Assembly: GCA_003601795.1 (NCBI GenBank)
Contig: PIXU01000242.1
Location: forward strand, 1 to 8,975
Length of the DNA stretch: 8,975 nt
Direction of reading: 5' to 3'
Source: Candidatus Methanophagales archaeon
GTDB taxonomy: Archaea > Halobacteriota > Syntropharchaeia > Alkanophagales > Methanospirareceae
Under the pieces are notes generated by a model. It saw nothing but the letters and a program-made list of their open reading frames with translations, did not search any database and was not told the DNA's origin. Shown here in pieces: positions 5,395 through 8,975 of this stretch. Made by a program: the position numbers and the translations under genes. Position 1 is the first letter of the stretch. The number at the start of each line of letters is the position of its first letter.

Positions 5395-6395
5395 TTGATG
5401 CTGGTCAACACCTCCTGTGTAAGTTTATCACAATATCCACATTCGTTACAGATTTTTTTACAGTTCTTCCATTGTTCTATGCTTCCCTCAAGCTTTTCGT
5501 TATCCACATAAAACATGAACCTGAGCATTTGAGGGCAGTCCAGGAGTTCAAGCAAGTTCCCCTTGAACGACCTGTGAGCATACGCCTTCATGCACTCTAT
5601 TATCCAGTTCACCGTTTTTGTCCTTCCCGAAAGTTTGAAGCTCTTTATCCCTATCGCTTCGTATTCCTTCACGTCTTCGGGTCTTATCCACGCGGACTTT
5701 ATTATCTGCGTGGGATTTCTCAGGCGGATGTTTATGCACTTATCGAAATAGTAGTCGGGTGCGAAGAGAGGAGAGCGGGGTTGGTTTAAACTGCTGAGAT
5801 GCGAGGCGAGATTGTAGTGAAAATACCTGAAAGGACACCGGTAAAGGCAGCCTTCGTTCACTATCACCCTCACGTCACAGTTAACCGCTTTTACTATTGC
5901 TCTCAACAGCGGGAAATGCCGGTTTATGTTCGTGTCCACCGTTATCACATCAGCCCCGAGGTCTTCAAAGAACTTTGCACGCTGCGGCGCATCAACGTAA
6001 GACAAAACAGATACAATGGTCTTCATCGGAAAATCGCGCAGAAGCTCCACGAGGTACGGCTCTGCCACTATAACACCATCAACACCCGCTTTATTCAACT
6101 CGCTGAAATACCACTTGAACATCTTATAGCCCTCAAAGGTCAGATGATGACCCCCGAGACACGTGGAGTTCATTGCAATATCCATTTTTATGCCGTGCTG
6201 ATGTGCATATTCGGTTTGTTCCCTTATCTCTTCAATAAGCGGTGCATGTAGTACCCCTCTTCCACTCCCCATTACTTCCGGCGACCCGCCCATGAACACC
6301 TCTTCCACTTCTTCTAAACCCTCTTCCTCTTTTGCTTCTATTATCTCCTTCAATGCGGAGAAATGCCCGGGATGCGGAACCATTAGCCTTGTCAT
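5391..6395 (-). CDS. peptidase U32-family protein, upstream paralogue, with C-terminal Cys cluster
   Basis: A 334-residue paralogue and first gene of the two-gene U32 unit. It shares the same blocks: VPHPGHFSALKEII (6-19), GGSPEVMGSGRG (36-47), NKAGVDGVIVAEPY (101-114), NEGCLYRCPFRYFHYN (180-195, with C183 and C187), DKC (C220), and C312-x3-C316-x2-C319-x2-C322 at the end. The segment between the CLYxC motif and DYYFDKC is about six residues shorter than in the partner and is the most divergent part; it may differ in substrate or partner contacts. The start at 6395 matches the partner's N-terminus; M5 (6383) is the alternative. There is no Shine-Dalgarno sequence, but a TATA element about 30 bases upstream implies a leader of only a few bases. 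The gene is divergent from the PyrF-like gene. The family call is firm; the activity is unknown. Confidence 0.86.
   Translation of the reverse strand: MTRLMVPHPGHFSALKEIIEAKEEEGLEEVEEVFMGGSPEVMGSGRGVLHAPLIEEIREQTEYAHQHGIKMDIAMNSTCLGGHHLTFEGYKMFKWYFSELNKAGVDGVIVAEPYLVELLRDFPMKTIVSVLSYVDAPQRAKFFEDLGADVITVDTNINRHFPLLRAIVKAVNCDVRVIVNEGCLYRCPFRYFHYNLASHLSSLNQPRSPLFAPDYYFDKCINIRLRNPTQIIKSAWIRPEDVKEYEAIGIKSFKLSGRTKTVNWIIECMKAYAHRSFKGNLLELLDCPQMLRFMFYVDNEKLEGSIEQWKNCKKICNECGYCDKLTQEVLTSIK
5409..5415 (-). promoter_or_regulatory. Shine-Dalgarno for the downstream U32 gene, unusually distant
   Basis: The minus strand reads GGAGGTG, a perfect match to the archaeal anti-SD core, located in the last codons of the upstream U32 gene. 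The gap to the ATG at 5394 is 14 bases, longer than usual, and the reading frame holds no closer start codon. Together with the ATGA overlap it points to coupled translation. Confidence 0.5.
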
Positions 6396-6420
6396 CGGTT
6401 TATTAAAAATATCAATAGTT

Positions 6421-6429
6421 CTATAAAAA
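6421..6429. promoter_or_regulatory. TATA element shared by the divergent U32 and PyrF-like genes
   Basis: CTATAAAAA on the plus strand reads TTTTTATAG on the minus strand, acceptable as box A in both directions. The centre (6425.5) is 32.5 bases before the PyrF-like ATG at 6458 and 30.5 before the U32 ATG at 6395. Both transcripts would then have leaders of only about 4 to 6 bases. No other TATA candidate in the 62-base spacer is well placed. Confidence 0.5.
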
Positions 6430-6457
6430 TTAGTTATTGTAAAAAAGAAAAAGTGTT

Positions 6458-7177
6458 ATGGCAAAACTATTTCAAATGACGCAAGGCGTAATCCCGGCGT
6501 GTGACGTAACCACGGTGGAAGAATTCCAAACGTTAATTGAGCGGACATGCTCGATTGAAGGAATCGTGGGATATAAGGTGGGGTGCACACTTGCGTTACG
6601 CTACGGATTACCGAAACTGACGGAGATAGCGGCAGAGCAGACCGACTTGCCCGTAATCTACGACCATCAAAAGGCAGGCACGGACATACCGGCGATGGGC
6701 GATAAATTCGCAGAGGTGTGCGCAAAAGCAGGTGTAAAAGCGGTTATTATTTTCCCGATGGCGGGTCCTGCCACGGAGAAAGCGTTTATCGAAGCGATAT
6801 TCAAAAACGGGTTGGTTCCCTGGGTGGGTGGTGAAATGACACATGAGAAGTACCTGCATAGAGAAGGGGGATTTATTGACACTGACGCACCAAAAGAGAT
6901 GTACAAAATCGCAGCGGAATGCGGCGTGGAATATTTTGTAGCTCCGGGAAGCAAACCCGATATTGTCGTGGAATACAATCGTTTCCTGTCGAAAATCGTG
7001 AACGAGCCGAAGTTTTGCATGCCCGGGATTGATTCGCAGGGAGGTACGATAAGCAAAGCATTTGAAGCGGTAAAAGGTAAAGAGGCGTATGCTATTATCG
7101 GGTCTGCAATATACAAAAGCAGGGATATAGAAGGAGCGGCGAGGAGGTTTTGCAAAGAGGCGATGGCGTTCTTATAA
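6458..7177 (+). CDS. orotidine-5'-phosphate decarboxylase (OMPDC)/HUMPS-family TIM barrel, divergent
   Basis: A 239-residue protein of the OMP decarboxylase superfamily. Matching blocks in order: PACDVTTVEEF (13-23, first-strand Asp D16), GYKVGCTLALRYG (38-50, K40), YDHQKAGTDIPAMG (68-81), AGVKAVIIFPMAG (91-103), PGIDSQGGT (189-197) and AIIGSAIYKS (212-221). True OMPDC decarboxylates OMP to UMP with D-x-K-x2-D-I-P as catalytic centre. Here the motif is D69-x2-K72-x3-D76-I-P, one residue longer in each gap, and the phosphate-binding Arg of the usual G-R-x-I-Y is Ser (GSAIY). It may be a variant archaeal PyrF or a relative with another substrate. A PyrE-like gene 1.5 kb away supports a pyrimidine role. 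The ATG has no Shine-Dalgarno sequence; a near-leaderless TATA promoter fits. Confidence 0.82.
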   Translation: MAKLFQMTQGVIPACDVTTVEEFQTLIERTCSIEGIVGYKVGCTLALRYGLPKLTEIAAEQTDLPVIYDHQKAGTDIPAMGDKFAEVCAKAGVKAVIIFPMAGPATEKAFIEAIFKNGLVPWVGGEMTHEKYLHREGGFIDTDAPKEMYKIAAECGVEYFVAPGSKPDIVVEYNRFLSKIVNEPKFCMPGIDSQGGTISKAFEAVKGKEAYAIIGSAIYKSRDIEGAARRFCKEAMAFL

Positions 7178-7184
7178 TTAAACC

Positions 7185-7206
7185 CTTTTCTTTTCAAAAA
7201 GAAAAG
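7185..7206. terminator. inverted repeat between convergent genes, possible bidirectional terminator
   Basis: CTTTTCTTTT (7185-7194) and AAAAGAAAAG (7197-7206) are perfect reverse complements separated by two bases. They lie just after the PyrF-like stop codon and before the convergent UDG-like gene end. The hairpin is A/U-rich and weak, but both strands also supply T-rich runs (a second one at about 7213-7224 on the minus strand), which is the usual archaeal termination signal. Confidence 0.45.
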
Positions 7207-7271
7207 CGTTTACGGAAAAGAAAACCTGACTTTTGCACTTTACAATTTTCATTATAAATGATATACTGCGA

Positions 7272-7937
7272 CTAAAAACCTATTATCTCCATCAACATTC
7301 TTATGTGTTCGCTTATTTCATGAAACTTGCGATGTCTTTTCGTGGGCCAGTAAGAAATCATAAACTTGGTGTTTTTATCCAAAATCTTCACCTCTAACAC
7401 TTTTCCTGCTGCTCCGGATAGTGTTCTCCCCACTTCCCCAGAGTCTTTCATTTGCATGCCCCAGAGATTGCGTAATATTAAAAAACCCTGTAATGCTGTC
7501 CTTCCTAATAAACAAACACCTTCAGGGTTTATATACTCTATTTCTCGTTTAAGGTGCTGTTCTGCACAGAGTTTTATAACTTTTCCAGGAGGAGCTGCAT
7601 TTCGTCCGGTTCTTGCCGAGGGGCATTTCACTGTCGGCAGAAGATAAAAACCCGCAGCGATAAAATCGTTTATGATGCTAATTTCATAGCCCAAATCACT
7701 TCGTAAGAGGTCAAATAAACTATTCCGCAGTCGGTCATTTGAGTTTTCGTTGTAGAAGTAGTAACGAGTGTTTAGAGGCGGTGCTTCGGAAACAAAAAGG
7801 AGTTTCACGTTCTGGGGTCCTGATGTGGGGATTCTATCATCAGGGCATTTAACCTCGTAAAAGCCTTCTTCTTTGCACTTCTCACAGCGTTTTATTTCAT
7901 CCTGTATTTTAGTCCAATTCATATCGCTATCAGGCAT
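7272..7937 (-). CDS. uracil-DNA glycosylase superfamily protein, Fe-S type, divergent
   Basis: A 221-residue protein related to family 4/5 uracil-DNA glycosylases. The four cysteines that hold the [4Fe-4S] cluster in that group seem present: C18-x2-C21 (RCEKCKEEG), C105 (LPTVKCPS, matching the usual NVVKCRPP) and C124 (IKLCAEQHL). The strand VCLLGRTALQGFL (141-153) matches the family's ALGxxA block, and KLLFVSEAPP (45-54) is motif 1. Two catalytic motifs are altered. GEAPG is SEAPP, and the C-terminal HPS motif appears as WPTKRH (197-202). It could repair another lesion, act on RNA or have lost glycosylase activity. The start at 7937 shares its A with the TAA stop of the HEAT-like gene (TAATG) and has a GGGGTGAT ribosome binding site just upstream. 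Uracil removal is the family role; the substrate here is unproven. Confidence 0.75.
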   Translation of the reverse strand: MPDSDMNWTKIQDEIKRCEKCKEEGFYEVKCPDDRIPTSGPQNVKLLFVSEAPPLNTRYYFYNENSNDRLRNSLFDLLRSDLGYEISIINDFIAAGFYLLPTVKCPSARTGRNAAPPGKVIKLCAEQHLKREIEYINPEGVCLLGRTALQGFLILRNLWGMQMKDSGEVGRTLSGAAGKVLEVKILDKNTKFMISYWPTKRHRKFHEISEHIRMLMEIIGF

Positions 7938-8278
7938 TAATCACCCCACTTTAATCCAGCAGGCTGTTCAGGAAGTTCTTTTCCTTCTATCATTGCTATC
8001 CAGAATTTAGCCAAATATTTTCGAAATGAATTGTTTTTATCCATTAGTATTCGCTCAAAATGTCTCAAACCAATATTTTGATACGTATACCACAGCGCAT
8101 CGAAGATAAACATATCGGTGTCTATATCCGTAGTTTCCCATGTCCTATCTATTGCCTGCAGCAAAGGGTCTATTGCATCGTCCCCGAATTCAGAAATCCT
8201 TAGTGCAATTTTTTTCCTCTCAGCCGGAGACCGCTCGTATATCAGTCTTTCAATCAGGGAATCAAGTTCGTTTAGCAT
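7937..8278 (-). CDS. small helical protein, HEAT-repeat-like, function unknown
   Basis: A 113-residue protein counted from the ATG at 8278. It is predicted all-helical. RKKIALRISEFGDDAIDPLL (20 residues near the N-terminus) reads like one HEAT repeat, and DMFIFDALWYTYQNIG and HFERILMDKN may form a second, degenerate one; it ends ...PAGLKWGD. HEAT proteins are usually scaffolds. I do not recognise a family. A TTG at 8287 would extend it by three residues, but the palindromic TATA centred at 8306.5 is 28.5 bases from the ATG and only 19.5 from the TTG, so I prefer the ATG with an almost leaderless mRNA. It is the first gene of a two-gene unit with the UDG-like protein, whose start overlaps its stop by one base, so the two may act together. 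Confidence 0.75.
   Translation of the reverse strand: MLNELDSLIERLIYERSPAERKKIALRISEFGDDAIDPLLQAIDRTWETTDIDTDMFIFDALWYTYQNIGLRHFERILMDKNNSFRKYLAKFWIAMIEGKELPEQPAGLKWGD
7940..7947 (-). promoter_or_regulatory. ribosome binding site of the UDG-like gene
   Basis: GGGGTGAT on the minus strand closely matches the archaeal GGAGGTGAT and overlaps the last codons of the HEAT-like gene. Its G run ends six bases before the ATG at 7937, which favours that start over the internal ATG at 7922. Confidence 0.6.
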
Positions 8279-8303
8279 GTGTAGCAAACTAATTTTTGAA
8301 TAC

Positions 8304-8311
8304 TTATAAAA
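8304..8311. promoter_or_regulatory. palindromic TATA element between divergent HEAT-like and charged-protein genes
   Basis: TTATAA (8304-8309) is palindromic and sits in CTTATAAAA, reading TTTTATAAG on the minus strand. The centre is 28.5 bases from the minus-strand ATG at 8278 and 34.5 from the plus-strand ATG at 8341, so one box could serve both genes. No other box of similar quality lies in the 62-base spacer. Confidence 0.5.
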
Positions 8312-8340
8312 CCATCCCTTATTAAAAAGGATGTTAAAAT

Positions 8341-8712
8341 ATGAGCAAGAGAAAAAAGAAGGTTAAAGGCAGAAGAGAAGAAAAGGACGAAGAACATGAA
8401 CACGACTATTTATGTAAGCAACTCGTGGATAAAGACGGTAATGTGATTGCGGATTTAGATAAAGATATGCAGGCACTGGGTGAGATCCTAATTGAATGTT
8501 TAAATAACGAAGCAGATCTTCACGGGCATCCTATTGAAGCATTGGATCAAATAGACAAGAAAACGGAGAATTTTTTTGATAGTGCTGATTATTTTTTCGA
8601 GTTGATTGATACCGATAAGGAAAGAGGAATGGTAAAAATTAGATATGTGATTGAAGATTGGATTGATAAAGAAGGCGCTCAAAGACTAATAGCAAAGATA
8701 CAGAGCGAATAG
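8341..8712 (+). CDS. uncharacterised charged 123-residue protein
   Basis: I do not recognise this protein. The first 21 residues are strongly charged (SKRKKKVKGRREEKDEEHEH), probably disordered or nucleic-acid-binding. The rest is a compact acidic alpha/beta domain: a hairpin QLVDKDGNVIADLDKDM (27-43), a helix LGEILIECLNN, and a C-terminal half with GMVKIRYVIEDWIDKEGAQRL (residues 96-116), which looks like a strand followed by a helix. There is no signal peptide or membrane segment. A weak AAGG (8327-8330) is the only ribosome-binding candidate, and the TATA at 8304-8311 predicts a short leader. The PyrE-like gene follows after 24 bases on the same strand and may be co-transcribed. Codon pattern and A+T content look like the adjacent genes, and there is no overlapping competitor, so it is likely a real gene. 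Confidence 0.75.
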   Translation: MSKRKKKVKGRREEKDEEHEHDYLCKQLVDKDGNVIADLDKDMQALGEILIECLNNEADLHGHPIEALDQIDKKTENFFDSADYFFELIDTDKERGMVKIRYVIEDWIDKEGAQRLIAKIQSE

Positions 8713-8736
8713 AACTTCGCATTACGAAAAAATAAA

Positions 8737-8975
8737 ATGCCATGGAAAGACGAGAAAGAGGAACTTGGAAAAGAAATAACTTGTTTGCTATATGAAAAAG
8801 GACTGATAAAAACTTGGTATCGTGATAATCCACGTGGCTGGATGCTCGTTTCTGGTTTATGGAGTCCTTTCTACATACAATTGAGACCTCTCGCTTCTTA
8901 TCCGGAACTGCTCGAAAAAGTGGGCTATGCACTTGGAAGAATAATCAAAGAGGAATGCAAAGAAGTGAATAAAGT
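8737..8975 (+). CDS. orotate phosphoribosyltransferase-like protein, N-terminal part (runs off the window)
   Basis: From the ATG at 8737 an open frame of 79 codons continues past the edge. It begins MPWKDEKEELGKEITCLLYE. The segment GWMLVSGLWSPFYIQLRPL (residues 34-52) matches the N-terminal signature of orotate phosphoribosyltransferase, where a strand of the form F-x-L-x-S-G is followed by S-P-x-Y-x-x-x-R. A helix, YPELLEKVGYALGRII, follows at the expected place. PyrE transfers phosphoribose from PRPP to orotate, giving OMP. The PRPP-binding motif would lie beyond the window, so a related phosphoribosyltransferase cannot be excluded. Only A-rich sequence and no Shine-Dalgarno precede the ATG, 24 bases after the charged-protein gene. 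It is the natural partner of the OMPDC-like protein 1.5 kb upstream on the same strand. Confidence 0.75.
   Translation, partial: MPWKDEKEELGKEITCLLYEKGLIKTWYRDNPRGWMLVSGLWSPFYIQLRPLASYPELLEKVGYALGRIIKEECKEVNK

Noticed and set aside
5163..5789. 208-codon plus-strand open frame across the junction of the two U32 genes
   Set aside because: It lies fully antisense to two well-supported paralogous genes, has low-complexity Leu/Ser/His content, matches no family and has no promoter.
6667..7197. 176-codon minus-strand open frame antisense to the PyrF-like gene
   Set aside because: It overlaps almost all of a recognisable enzyme gene and has no family resemblance; its C-terminal end mirrors the barrel codons.
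1594..7226. Shared 12-mer aaagaaaacctg at about 1593-1604 and 7215-7226
   Set aside because: It lies in A-rich intergenic sequence, where a chance match is easy, and the flanks do not align.
8278..8287. TTG at 8287 as start of the HEAT-like gene
   Set aside because: It is only 19.5 bases from the TATA centre, so it would lie upstream of the expected transcription start, whereas the ATG at 8278 fits.

Overview
The window looks like chromosome from an anaerobic euryarchaeon, probably a methanogen or a methane/alkane-oxidising relative (ANME-1/Syntrophoarchaeum-like lineages come to mind, but this is a guess from protein style only). The archaeal signs are an archaeal-type triosephosphate isomerase, an archaeal YjbQ, an archaeal ATPase_2-type AAA+ protein, very short or absent 5' leaders downstream of TATA boxes, and Shine-Dalgarno sequences inside operons. 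There are no rRNA or tRNA genes, no CRISPR array and no transposase. No gene-free gap exceeds about 140 bases.

Layout. 1-108: short spacer, possibly with the first codons of another minus-strand gene at its edge. 109-1549 (minus): HAD phosphatase followed by triosephosphate isomerase (tpiA), 1 base apart. 1622-2038 (plus): YjbQ/UPF0047 protein, divergent from the HAD gene and convergent with an ATPase gene. 2040-3182 (minus): AT-rich AAA+ ATPase with a C-terminal winged helix, preceded by an 18-bp operator-like palindrome. 3233-4242 (minus): two overlapping genes, a four-cysteine small protein and a glutamine-amidotransferase-fold protein without the nucleophile cysteine, read from a leaderless promoter. 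4243-4374: intergenic element of 10-bp units in inverted arms. 4375-6395 (minus): two translationally coupled U32-family paralogues, each with a C-terminal four-cysteine cluster motif. 6458-7177 (plus): divergent OMP-decarboxylase-family TIM barrel. 7178-7271: convergent spacer with a perfect 10-bp inverted repeat. 7272-8278 (minus): HEAT-like small protein followed by a uracil-DNA-glycosylase-superfamily protein, with overlapping stop and start codons. 8341-8712 (plus): charged orphan protein. 8737 to the edge (plus): N-terminus of an orotate-phosphoribosyltransferase-like protein.

How the genes may work together. TIM and the HAD phosphatase form one transcription unit and may link glycolytic/gluconeogenic triose metabolism to phosphate-ester clean-up. 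The PyrF-like and PyrE-like proteins would catalyse the last two steps of UMP synthesis if both are active, but they lie 1.5 kb apart and the PyrF-like protein has an altered catalytic signature. The most interesting candidate for an undescribed system is the coupled pair of U32 paralogues, which resembles in outline the bacterial UbiU/UbiV iron-sulphur heterodimer. The cysteine-rich small protein and amidotransferase-like protein lie downstream, but they have their own promoter. A recurring architectural feature is that three divergent gene pairs are each separated by a short spacer with one central palindromic or near-palindromic TATA element placed at promoter distance from both starts.
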